From: Bacillota bacterium
GTDB lineage: Bacteria; Bacillota; Negativicutes; Sporomusales; Sporomusaceae
DNA: 64,000 nt
Direction: 5' to 3'
NCBI GenBank assembly: GCA_017889705.1
Contig: JAGGAB010000016.1
Coordinates: 1-64,000 of the forward strand
Made by a program: the position numbers and the translations under genes. Below the pieces are notes generated by a model. The model searched no databases. It was not told the origin of the DNA and saw only the letters and a list, made by a program, of their open reading frames with translations. Within the stretch, counting starts at the first letter, position 1; each line of letters begins with the position of its first letter. This document shows positions 51,994 to 60,032 of this stretch, piece after piece.

Positions 51994-52821
51994 ATGAGCA
52001 TTACAAAAGAAAAAATAGTTGAATATGCCCAGAACTTGGGAGCTGTTCTAGTTGGATTTGCACCGTCTTCCCGCTGGGATGAGTATGGGGAAGTAGCTGA
52101 TGCTTATCGCCCGAATGAAATTTGGCCGGAAACCAAAACGGTAATTGTTTTAGGGGTACCGATTTTGCTGCCGATTTTGGAAACTACGCCGTCGATCAAT
52201 TATCTGGAACAATATGATACCAGTAATATTTTACTTGATCAATTGGCATATCGGCTGGCTGTATTTTTGACTGAGCAAGGTCATGCATCGATCTTCTTAC
52301 CACGTGACGGTTATGGGGATATTCATGTTCTGGTAGATAAGCCGGTTGCTGCATTTAGTCATGTATTTGCTGCAAAATATGCCGGGCTGGGTACGATTGG
52401 CTATAGTCATATGGTGTTAAATGAAAAGTATGGGCCACGGGTTCGCTATGTTTCGGTATTTACCAATCTGGAAGTAGAGCCAGATGTGGTAATTACCAAG
52501 GATTTGTGCACAAAATGTGAGATTTGTAAAAAGTTGTGTCCGTCTGGGGCTTTTACTACCCGGGAAGATCAAATTATTGCAGACATGAACAAGCAGGCTT
52601 GCTCCGAGTATCATGTCACCCTTTGCGAGGAACATCGTTATCCCTGCGGGGTTTGTAGTAAGGTCTGCCCAATCGGACAAGACCGTAAGCTGTTTAACAG
52701 TAAAAATATCTCGTTGTATCTTAAGGAAAGGGAAGCAATCACCCAAGATCCTAATGATCCTGAATATGCCAGATGGGTACATGTACGACAACATGGCTCA
52801 AAAGGCAACAGGATAATTTGA
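51994..52821 (+). CDS. QueG-like 4Fe-4S protein (paralogue 2)
   Basis: 275 residues. LVGFAPSSRWDEYGEVADAY, AAKYAGLGTIGYSHMVLNEKYGPRVRYVS, then CTKCEICKKLCPSGAF and PCGVCSKVCPIGQD for two 4Fe-4S clusters. Shares the QueG core without its C-terminal repeats. Placement in the nitrogenase-like/MetNIQ operon suggests an electron-transfer or reductase partner. Confidence 0.83.
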   Translation: MSITKEKIVEYAQNLGAVLVGFAPSSRWDEYGEVADAYRPNEIWPETKTVIVLGVPILLPILETTPSINYLEQYDTSNILLDQLAYRLAVFLTEQGHASIFLPRDGYGDIHVLVDKPVAAFSHVFAAKYAGLGTIGYSHMVLNEKYGPRVRYVSVFTNLEVEPDVVITKDLCTKCEICKKLCPSGAFTTREDQIIADMNKQACSEYHVTLCEEHRYPCGVCSKVCPIGQDRKLFNSKNISLYLKEREAITQDPNDPEYARWVHVRQHGSKGNRII

Positions 52822-52931
52822 CAAAGCATACTGGTAAAACACCGGATTGCTGGCAATATAAGTCTTATTTATTTTGGTTGAGAAAACATGGCGGGAACTA
52901 GGAAAGCCATTATAATGCTACGCAATTATGT

Positions 52932-52985
52932 GCTGGTCAGGAGACACCTGAAGGCCAAGATTCCCTCGAATCCGGGCTTTATTTT
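52932..52985 (+). promoter_or_regulatory. Leader RNA element copy 13 with weak terminator
   Basis: GC-UGG, five-base stem TCAGG/CCTGA, AGGC (52932-52955), the only copy with UGG in place of UGA. GATTC/GAATC plus CC/GG form a weaker terminator (52953-52980). A TATAAT at 52911-52916 has no good -35, so the promoter is uncertain. Confidence 0.75.
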
Positions 52986-53012
52986 GTCTTCCTGACTTTC
53001 TTTAATATAAAT

Positions 53013-53154
53013 GAGACTTGATTCAGATGGGGTTTTAACCCCGTCTGAATCTTAGTCGAATTATCCAGGGGCTTAGCCGTTCGCCTGTGCCCGTAGGGGT
53101 ATTACTCCCCCACTCACGATGGGAGTATTAGAACGGGTTAGTCATCGGATAAAG
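53013..53154 (+). repeat. Intergenic repeat family 1, copy B
   Basis: TTCAGATGGGG/CCCCGTCTGAA hairpin, TTAGTCGAATTATCCAGGGG, CTTAGCCG, a TACTCCC/GGGAGTA palindrome and TATTAGAACGGGTTAGTCATCGGA. It fills most of the gap before the next QueG-like gene. Confidence 0.85.
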
Positions 53155-53196
53155 CATTAAAGCATGTAATCAAATTATAACGAGGAGCGATGACAT

Positions 53197-54054
53197 ACGA
53201 ATTTAATCAACAAAAAAACAATTATTGATCAAGCACAGTCGCTAGGAGCGGAGCTTGTAGGTTTTGCTCCGGTAGAAAGATGGGAAGAGTTTGGTGATTT
53301 GCCGGAAGAGTTTTATCCACATAGGGTATGGCCTTTGGCAAAGACTGTAATTGTATTGGGAGTTCCGGTTTGGCTGCCGATTGTAGAAGCGGCACCGGCT
53401 CAATTGGGACGAGAACAGTATACGATAACTAATGAACTTCTCGATGAAGCCGCATATCGGCTAGCCGCTTATTTAAACCGGAATGGTCACGCAGCTATTA
53501 ATATTTGCCGGGATGGCTATGGTGATTCCGATGTGTTAATGGAAACTCCGGTAGCAGTATTTTCTCATGTATGGGCAGCGCACTATGCCGGTCTTGGTAA
53601 GGTAGGCTGGAATCATACCCTGCTAACCCCGCAATTCGGTCCTAGGTTACGGTTGGTATCGATATTAACAGCACTCGAATTACCAGGAGATCCCATGCTT
53701 GAAAAAGATCTATGCACACATTGCATGCTCTGCCAAAAGATTTGCCCGGCTAATGCATTGGCAGGGGAGCGCACAGATCTATATGCCGATATGGACAAAC
53801 GGGCTTGCACCGGTAATGGCAAACGCCTGCGCAAGGCCTATCGTAATCCTTGCGGTTTCTGCATCAAGGTTTGCCCGGTAGGGAAAGATCGTCAGCTTTT
53901 CCAGAGTACAAATGTCCAAAAGTATTTCAAAGAACAGGAAGTTCTTGCCCAGAATCCGGATGCACCAGAGTACCGGTCCTGGCAGCACTTGCGAAAATAT
54001 GGTGGATATGCGCTAGAAGAGGAAATACAAGCTGCGCAAAGGATTGGAAAATAA
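53197..54054 (+). CDS. QueG-like 4Fe-4S protein (paralogue 3), start codon unclear
   Basis: About 285 residues. The conserved N terminus (IIDQAQSLGAELVGFAPVERW) lies upstream of the first in-frame TTG (53299). Between the in-frame TGA at 53191 and this region no ATG, GTG or TTG exists; GAGGAG (53182-53187) is followed by ACG at 53197, ATC at 53206, or by an out-of-frame ATG at 53190 with a run of seven A before the homologous part. Cysteines CTHCMLCQKICPANAL and PCGFCIKVCPVGKD form two 4Fe-4S sites. A non-standard start, frameshift or sequencing error are alternatives. Confidence 0.75.
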   Translation, partial: TNLINKKTIIDQAQSLGAELVGFAPVERWEEFGDLPEEFYPHRVWPLAKTVIVLGVPVWLPIVEAAPAQLGREQYTITNELLDEAAYRLAAYLNRNGHAAINICRDGYGDSDVLMETPVAVFSHVWAAHYAGLGKVGWNHTLLTPQFGPRLRLVSILTALELPGDPMLEKDLCTHCMLCQKICPANALAGERTDLYADMDKRACTGNGKRLRKAYRNPCGFCIKVCPVGKDRQLFQSTNVQKYFKEQEVLAQNPDAPEYRSWQHLRKYGGYALEEEIQAAQRIGK

Positions 54055-54068
54055 GAGGAGGATTACTC

Positions 54069-55070
54069 TTGATAATTCAAAAACGAAAGCATCTTTTGAC
54101 AAGTTTACTTAGTATAGTTGCACTTACTACGTTATTTGTAGTGGGCTGCGGATCTGGGAAAAGTACTGAAACTACCGCTAAGTCAGGAGGCAAGGCAGTG
54201 GTTGAGTTTAAATACCCGGACAATCCTTCTTTTGATTTATTTTATATCGCAGATGAATTAGGCTATTTTAAAGATAGCGGTGTTCAACCCAAGTATGTAG
54301 GAAGAATAGCAGAAGGGCAAATTATTCCATCTGTAGGAACCGGTGCTATTGATTTTGGCAATCGGCATACTCCGCTGGTAATAGCGGCTATTGCCAATGG
54401 CTCAGATGTGAAAATTATTGCTGCCGGAACCAAGTCTACTAAAGAATCACCACATATGAAATATTTTGTTAAGACTGATTCGCCCATTAAAGATTTGAAA
54501 GATTTAGTAGGTAAAAAAGTAGGGATTAATAGTTTTGGTGCTTGCTCTGAGTATGTTACCAAGAAACTTCTTCAGGACAATGGTTTAGAAGGTAAAGTGG
54601 AACTCATTCAAATTCCGAACGATCAATTGGATCAAGTTCTAAAACAAGGTGTTGTTGATATTTCAATTATTCATCCGCCACAATCCGGACGGGCGGAAAA
54701 AACACCTGAATTGCGGAAATTATTCAGTGACTACGATATTGACCAAGGCATCAGCGGTATGAATCCAATTACGGTAAATGGCAAATTTGCCAGAGAAAAC
54801 CCGGAAGCCATGAAGACTATTGTCGGCATTCTGGCCAAGACGGCGAAATGGGTAAACGAACACCCGGATGAGGCCCGTGGGATTATTGCAAAAAGGTTGA
54901 AAATGGATATAAATCTTGTGGAAAACTATGGCTACTATAGCGATCAGATTATTCCTGCGCCGGAAGTCAATTACTGGATTGACCGTTTGATTGCGGAAGG
55001 CAAGATCAGTCAGGGGCAAGTCAAGCCGGAAGCAATTTATACCAACGAATATAACCCTAATAAAAAATGA
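54069..55070 (+). CDS. SsuA/NMT1-like solute-binding lipoprotein (second set)
   Basis: 333 residues; lipobox TTLFVVGCGSG. FKYPDNPSFDLFYIADELGYF, IDFGNRHTPLVIAAIANGSD and VGKKVGINSFGACSEYVTKKLL fit the sulfonate/nitrate/riboflavin-precursor binders. TTG 54069 is nine bases after AAGAGGAGG. Confidence 0.85.
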   Translation: MIIQKRKHLLTSLLSIVALTTLFVVGCGSGKSTETTAKSGGKAVVEFKYPDNPSFDLFYIADELGYFKDSGVQPKYVGRIAEGQIIPSVGTGAIDFGNRHTPLVIAAIANGSDVKIIAAGTKSTKESPHMKYFVKTDSPIKDLKDLVGKKVGINSFGACSEYVTKKLLQDNGLEGKVELIQIPNDQLDQVLKQGVVDISIIHPPQSGRAEKTPELRKLFSDYDIDQGISGMNPITVNGKFARENPEAMKTIVGILAKTAKWVNEHPDEARGIIAKRLKMDINLVENYGYYSDQIIPAPEVNYWIDRLIAEGKISQGQVKPEAIYTNEYNPNKK

Positions 55071-55099
55071 ACCAGTTAAGAAGCGGAGGGGGGAATCAA

Positions 55100-55963
55100 G
55101 TGACTAAAATTGAAGCACATGATGTGTACAAAGAATTTAATGTGATAAATGAGGCAGGAAAACACGAAAAGTTAGTTGTTCTCGATAATTTTGATCTGGA
55201 AGTGAAACAAGGAGAATTTTTGGCTATTCTTGGGCCCAGTGGCTGCGGTAAGTCCTCATTTCTAAATATCTTAGCAGGACTAGACCGGCAAAACAGTGGT
55301 GATATATTGATTGATAAACAGTCTGTGCTGGATAATAAGTTTGACCGTGGCGTGGTATTTCAGGGCTATGCCCTTTATCCCTGGCGGACAGTATTGGAAA
55401 ACGTGGCAATAGGACTAGAAATCCGCGGTGTTGGCCGCCAAGAACGGGAGCAGATCGCTTATGAGTATTTATCGTTGGTTGGATTGAAACAGTTTGCTAA
55501 GAGACGGCCGCATCAGCTATCTGGCGGAATGAAGCAACGTGTGGCAATTGCCAGGGCATTGGTGTATCAGCCGGAAATATTACTGATGGATGAGCCGTTT
55601 GCTGCTTTGGATGCGCAAACAAGAGAACTGTTACAGTTTGAATTGCTGCGCATATGGGAAGCTGATAAAAAAACCATTATATTTGTTACCCATAGTATTG
55701 ATGAAGCAATTTTGATGGCAGACCGGGTTGCAGTAATGACTGCCCGTCCCGGTAAAATCAAGGAAATAATTGATATTTCACTACCCAGACCCCGTACCGG
55801 GGAAATTCGCAATTCACCTGAATTTATCCAGATACGACAAAAAGCCTGGAATCTAATAAAAGATGAAGTCATTCGAGCTCAAAACCTCGAAGACGATGAT
55901 AATACGGATAAGGGCAGTTTTAAGAAACAAGGGGATGAGCAGAGTCATGAGAAGGTTAGCTAG
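55100..55963 (+). CDS. SsuB/TauB-like ABC ATPase (second set)
   Basis: 287 residues. Walker [11 protein letters not shown], signature LSGGMKQRVAIARAL, Walker B ILLMDEPFAALDA. GTG 55100 follows GGAGGGGGG; an upstream ATG overlapping the lipoprotein stop gives an 11-residue extension and is less likely. Confidence 0.88.
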   Translation: MTKIEAHDVYKEFNVINEAGKHEKLVVLDNFDLEVKQGEFLAILGPSGCGKSSFLNILAGLDRQNSGDILIDKQSVLDNKFDRGVVFQGYALYPWRTVLENVAIGLEIRGVGRQEREQIAYEYLSLVGLKQFAKRRPHQLSGGMKQRVAIARALVYQPEILLMDEPFAALDAQTRELLQFELLRIWEADKKTIIFVTHSIDEAILMADRVAVMTARPGKIKEIIDISLPRPRTGEIRNSPEFIQIRQKAWNLIKDEVIRAQNLEDDDNTDKGSFKKQGDEQSHEKVS

Positions 55964-56728
55964 TCACATTAACGGTACTTTGGAAAGAAGTTTGGGAATT
56001 GTACTATTGTTGCTGTTATGGGAAATTGCACCGAGAATTGGTCTGGTTGATATTACCTACCTTAGTCCTCCTTCTAAAGTATTGGTGGCATTAAGTGGAT
56101 TGCTCACTTCCGGTGAGTTGGGAGTGCATGTGTTGAGTAGTCTGAAGCGCGCGCTGGCGGGTTTATTTTTAGCAGTAATCGTAGGAACGGGGTTTGGACT
56201 ATTTATTGGTTCTATAAAACGAATCGAGAGAATACTGGATTCCGTATTTCAGACTTTTCGCCAAATGTCGGCGTTTGCCTTATTTCCGGTTTTTATTTTG
56301 TTCTTTGGGATTGGTGAAGTATCTAAAACCATTATAATCTTTTGGGCTTCCCTGTGGCCGGTGCTGCTCAACACGATTAATGGCGTGAAAAATGTGGATA
56401 AACGCTGGTAGACTCGGCTAAATCTATGGGAGCTTCTCAATATTTTATTTTCACCAAAGTCATACTGCCGGCAGCAGCACCCGGTATATTTACAGGAATA
56501 CGGTTAGGCGGTTCTTATTGTGTCATGTCACTGGTAGCTGCCGAAATGATTGGCGCTCATTCCGGGCTTGGGTATTTGGTGTTGTACTCACAGGAAACAT
56601 TTAAAATATCTGATATGTATGGTGCCATTGTAGGGTTAGCATTAGTTGGTCTGGGGCTAAACTACGCGCTGACTTATATCGAAAAAGTACTGTCAGGCTG
56701 GAATGAAGAGACAACTATAAACGGGTAA
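55935..56728 (+). pseudogene. SsuC/TauC-like ABC permease broken by a one-base frameshift
   Basis: The first part (from ATG 55935 or 55947) ends at TAG after NTINGVKNVDKRW; the rest continues in another frame from about 56403: LVDSAKSMGASQYFIFTKVILPAAAPG through AAEMIGAHSGLGYL to a stop at 56728. Adding one A to the AAA at 56400-56402 restores a full ~264-residue permease across the EAA motif. It could be a real inactivating deletion, a slippage site or a homopolymer sequencing error. Confidence 0.85.
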
Positions 56729-56730
56729 AG

Positions 56731-56797
56731 TTAGCTGATTAGTAAACAAAACTAAAGGCTAAGATTGCACAGTATGTGTATTCTTAGCCTTGTTTGT
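56731..56797 (+). promoter_or_regulatory. Leader RNA element copy 14 with terminator
   Basis: UUAGC-UGA, stem TTAG/CTAA, AGGCUAA (56731-56762) with a seven-pair basal helix. GGCTAAGA/TCTTAGCC with an inner TGCACA/TGTGTA forms the terminator (56757-56789), then TTGTTTGT. No promoter nearby; it acts on read-through from the transporter genes. Confidence 0.88.
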
Positions 56798-56814
56798 ATT
56801 TTAAGGAGGTTATT

Positions 56815-57936
56815 ATTATCAATATTGAAACGAAAGCAATTCATTTAGGCCACGAAATTGATCCTGCCACTGGTGCAATTGCTGCTCCTATTTATCTTAG
56901 CACAACCTATGAACGTGATGCGGACGGTTCTTATCCACGTGGTTATAGTTATAGCCGCACAGATAATCCCAATCGTCACAATCTCGAAACAGTTATTGCC
57001 GGACTCGAGGGTGGAACTGTAGCAGCGGCCTTTTCGTCCGGACTTGCCGCAATCGGTGCAGTTTTTCAGGCGTTGTTACCTGGGGACCATGTTATTGCCC
57101 CCGAAGTCTTATATCATGGAACAACAAGAATATTGAAAGATATATTCTCGCCATGGAATTTGCAGGTAACCTTTGTTGACACTTCTGATGCGGCCAAGGT
57201 AAAGAATGCCGTCAAAGGCAATACGAAACTGATTTTTGTTGAAACTCCCTCAAATCCAACCTTAGCAGTCACTGACATTAAAGCAATCGCTGATATTGCC
57301 CATGCTGCCGGCGCAATATGTGTATGTGATAATACCTGGGCGACGCCGGTATTGCAGCGGCCATTAGAATTCGGGGCTGACTTGGTAATCCATTCAACAA
57401 CCAAATATTTTGGCGGACACAGTGATGTGCTAGGGGGAGCAGTTGTTAGCAGCCATGATGATGAATTTTTTGGACGAATCCGCAAGATTCAGCAAATAGG
57501 CGGAGCTGTGCCGTCGCCGTTTGATGCTTGGTTGTTGTTGCGGGGAACGCAAACATTGCCGTGCAGAATTCGCAATCATTCGGAAAGTGCCGGGAAGATC
57601 GCGGAATTTTTGTCTAATCATCCGCAAGTGGAGCGTGTTTATTATCCGGGACTTTCTGAGCATCCTGGCCATGAAATTGCCAAAAAGCAAATGTGCCAGT
57701 TTGGTGGTATGCTCTCCTTTGAAGTGAAAGGTGATAGACAACAGGCGCTGGAAGTAGCCGGTAAGCTTAAGATAATTATTCGCGGTACCAGTCTGGGTGG
57801 AGTGGAAAGCTTAATCGAACATCGTAAGTCGATTGAGGGACCGGAAAGTAAAACCCCGGATACGCTGCTGCGATTATCAGTCGGTCTGGAAAATGTTGAT
57901 GATTTAATCGAGGATTTGTCGAATGCATTGGGATGA
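56815..57936 (+). CDS. Cys/Met-metabolism PLP enzyme (cystathionine gamma-synthase/lyase type), probable ATT start
   Basis: About 373 residues. PLP lysine in DLVIHSTTKYFGGHSDVLGG, plus GYSYSRTDNPNRHNLE and ETPSNPTLAVTDIKAIADI. These point to cystathionine synthase/lyase or methionine gamma-lyase. The perfect AAGGAGG (56803-56809) is followed only by ATT (56812), ATT (56815) and ATC (56818) in frame; the upstream TTG at 56794 lies in the terminator tail. AUU initiation at 56815 is the best fit. Confidence 0.88.
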   Translation: MINIETKAIHLGHEIDPATGAIAAPIYLSTTYERDADGSYPRGYSYSRTDNPNRHNLETVIAGLEGGTVAAAFSSGLAAIGAVFQALLPGDHVIAPEVLYHGTTRILKDIFSPWNLQVTFVDTSDAAKVKNAVKGNTKLIFVETPSNPTLAVTDIKAIADIAHAAGAICVCDNTWATPVLQRPLEFGADLVIHSTTKYFGGHSDVLGGAVVSSHDDEFFGRIRKIQQIGGAVPSPFDAWLLLRGTQTLPCRIRNHSESAGKIAEFLSNHPQVERVYYPGLSEHPGHEIAKKQMCQFGGMLSFEVKGDRQQALEVAGKLKIIIRGTSLGGVESLIEHRKSIEGPESKTPDTLLRLSVGLENVDDLIEDLSNALG

Positions 57937-57969
57937 TTGCTAAGGTAATCTTTCCGGGATGGTGATTGT

Positions 57970-59142
57970 TTGGTAAACGATGAAATTAATAATTTGATAG
58001 CAACAAAATTTGATGAGGTTGTAGCGCTGCGGCGGCGGTTTCATGAATTTCCGGAAATCAGCGGCAAAGAATTCATTACCCAGCAAACTATTATGAAAGA
58101 TTTGCAAAAAATGGGTTTAGAGCCACAGCCTATTGCAGACACCGGTGTAATCGTCAATATTCGCGGCAACAGGCCGGGGAAGACGGTCGCAATACGCGCA
58201 GACATGGATGCACTGCCTATTCATGATGAGTGCGGGCATTCATATCAGTCTCAGTTGCAGGGGGTCTGTCATGCCTGCGGTCATGACGGGCATATGGCAA
58301 TAGCACTTGGCGTGGCCCGGGTTCTGCAACAACTGAAGAATGACTTTGCCGGTGAGGTGCGTTTGTTATTTCAACCTAGTGAAGAAGCGGCTCCTGGCGG
58401 CGCTGGTGACTTAATTGAAGCAGGCGCTTTGGCGGGAGTGGACTATATTATCGGTGCTCATTTATGGCAGCCGCTGCAAACCGGAACAATTGGTATTGCG
58501 AGAGGGAAGATGCTGGCAGCAGTAAACAAGTTCACAATAAAAATACTGGGCAAAGGCGGACACGGCTCTTTGCCGCATCAGACTGTTGACCCGATACTAG
58601 TTGCAACACAGTTGGCGCTTGCTTTACATACGATTGTCAGCCGGAATATTGATCCCCTGGAAGCGGCAGTGCTGTCACTTGGTATGATTAAAGCAGGTGA
58701 TGCTTTTAATATTATTCCGGATACCGCTGTTATTGAAGGAACAGTGCGATGCTTTGAACAAGGTGTTATGGATTCGATTTTTCAGCGTATTGATGATCTG
58801 GCAAAGGGTATTTGCGCTGCCTATGGAGCAAGTTATCAGCTGGAAAGAAGGCAAGGACCGTCTGCGCTTAAAAATACTCCGGAGGTTGTCAGTTTTATTC
58901 AAGCAGCAGGCCGAGAAGTTTTGGGCCAGGAAAACGTTATTGAGGTGCAGCCGGTGATGATTAGTGATGATTATGCGCTATACTTGCACAAGGTTGCCGG
59001 AGCTTATTTTTTTGTAGGCTGTGGTAACAAAGAAAAAGGAATTATATATCCGCATCATCATCCTAAATTCGATATCGATGAAACAGGATTAAAATATGGT
59101 GTGGAAATTATGACTAGAGCGGCATTAAAACTGCTGGCATAA
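57970..59142 (+). CDS. M20-family amidohydrolase/deacylase
   Basis: 390 residues. Metal and catalytic motifs: IRADMDALPIHDE, HACGHDGHMA, QPSEEAAPGGAGDLI and the late HHHPKFDID. The family includes N-acyl-amino-acid and hippurate hydrolases. In Bacillus subtilis a relative (YtnL/SndB) removes acetyl groups from N-acetyl-S-substituted cysteines in an operon with amino-acid transporters; the neighbourhood here is similar, so an N-acyl sulfur amino acid is a reasonable guess. TTG start. Confidence 0.9.
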   Translation: MVNDEINNLIATKFDEVVALRRRFHEFPEISGKEFITQQTIMKDLQKMGLEPQPIADTGVIVNIRGNRPGKTVAIRADMDALPIHDECGHSYQSQLQGVCHACGHDGHMAIALGVARVLQQLKNDFAGEVRLLFQPSEEAAPGGAGDLIEAGALAGVDYIIGAHLWQPLQTGTIGIARGKMLAAVNKFTIKILGKGGHGSLPHQTVDPILVATQLALALHTIVSRNIDPLEAAVLSLGMIKAGDAFNIIPDTAVIEGTVRCFEQGVMDSIFQRIDDLAKGICAAYGASYQLERRQGPSALKNTPEVVSFIQAAGREVLGQENVIEVQPVMISDDYALYLHKVAGAYFFVGCGNKEKGIIYPHHHPKFDIDETGLKYGVEIMTRAALKLLA

Positions 59143-59179
59143 CCCGGCTTAAATAATTTTGCTAAGGGAGAGATTGAAA

Positions 59180-60019
59180 ATGAATAAAAGAGTAAGCATA
59201 TTGACGACTTTATTGATCATGATAATCACGGCTGCTTTATTGACAGGATGCTCCAATTCTAATAAACAGACTAATTCAGGCAATCAGCCAGCACAACAAA
59301 GAACTCAAATTAAGTTGGGAGTAACTCCATCTGTTTCGGAAGAAGTGGCACGTAAGGTGAAAGAGGTGGCCGCTAAGGACGGGCTGGATATTGAAGTAAT
59401 AGTATTCAGTGATTATACGCAAGTAAATCGTGCATTAGCAGAAAAGCAACTGGATGCAAACTCGTTTCAGCACACTGGTTTCTTCGAAAATGATAAAAAA
59501 ACTCATAACTTGGATTTAGTAAAAATCGCCGATACCTATACATTACCTGCGGCTATTTATTCTAAGAAGATCAAAAATGTTTCCGAACTTCCTGATGGCG
59601 CGACAGTAGCTCTTGCCGGTGATCCGGCCAATACGGCTCGTGGATTATATCTGTTTGAAAAAGCTGGTTGGATAAAATTACGTGAAGGTGCAGGCGTAAA
59701 GGCGACGGTTCGAGATATTGTAGACAATCCGAAAAAACTGAAATTCAAAGAGATGGATCAGGCAATGGTGTTGCCAATGTTGGGTGAAGTAGATGCAGCC
59801 GCAGTAAATTCAAATTTTGCATTGGCTGGCGGGTTAAATCCGCAAAAAGATGGGCTTGTGGTTGAAGATGCTAATGGTCCATGGGTAAATCTAATTGCAG
59901 TGCGGGCAGCAGAAAAAGATGATCCTGTATTTCAAAAGTTGATCAAAGCATTTCGCTCGCCAGAAGTCAAAGCATTTATCAATGAGAAGTATAAAGGAGC
60001 GCTGCTAGCAAGCTGGTAG
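59180..60019 (+). CDS. metQ: MetQ-like solute-binding lipoprotein (second set)
   Basis: 279 residues; lipobox AALLTGCSNS. LDANSFQHTGFFENDKKTHN and RDIVDNPKKLKFKEMDQAMVLPML are MetQ family marks. ATG 59180 after AAGGGAGAG. Confidence 0.9.
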   Translation: MNKRVSILTTLLIMIITAALLTGCSNSNKQTNSGNQPAQQRTQIKLGVTPSVSEEVARKVKEVAAKDGLDIEVIVFSDYTQVNRALAEKQLDANSFQHTGFFENDKKTHNLDLVKIADTYTLPAAIYSKKIKNVSELPDGATVALAGDPANTARGLYLFEKAGWIKLREGAGVKATVRDIVDNPKKLKFKEMDQAMVLPMLGEVDAAAVNSNFALAGGLNPQKDGLVVEDANGPWVNLIAVRAAEKDDPVFQKLIKAFRSPEVKAFINEKYKGALLASW

Positions 60020-60032
60020 AGGAGGTTAGCCT

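Noticed and set aside
52818..52850. An additional element copy near TTGACA at 52818 (ACTGG/CCGG)
   Set aside because: It has an upper-stem-like CTGG/CCGG, but lacks the AGG side and a following terminator; at most a decayed copy.
39585..54054. Three true queG (epoxyqueuosine reductase) genes
   Set aside because: All three have the core and two 4Fe-4S sites but lack the C-terminal repeat region. Three copies in sulfur-linked contexts make tRNA modification unlikely, so they are called QueG-like only.
14373..56797. The leader elements as ANTAR-protein target hairpins
   Set aside because: ANTAR targets have two hairpins with six-base loops carrying fixed A and G positions. Here there is one hairpin with loops of 3-10 bases and no fixed loop bases.
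14373..56797. The leader elements as SAM, cobalamin or T-box RNAs
   Set aside because: Those classes need much longer conserved cores. The transcribed leaders leave only about 20-40 bases before the hairpin and show none of the SAM-I, B12-box or T-box sequences.
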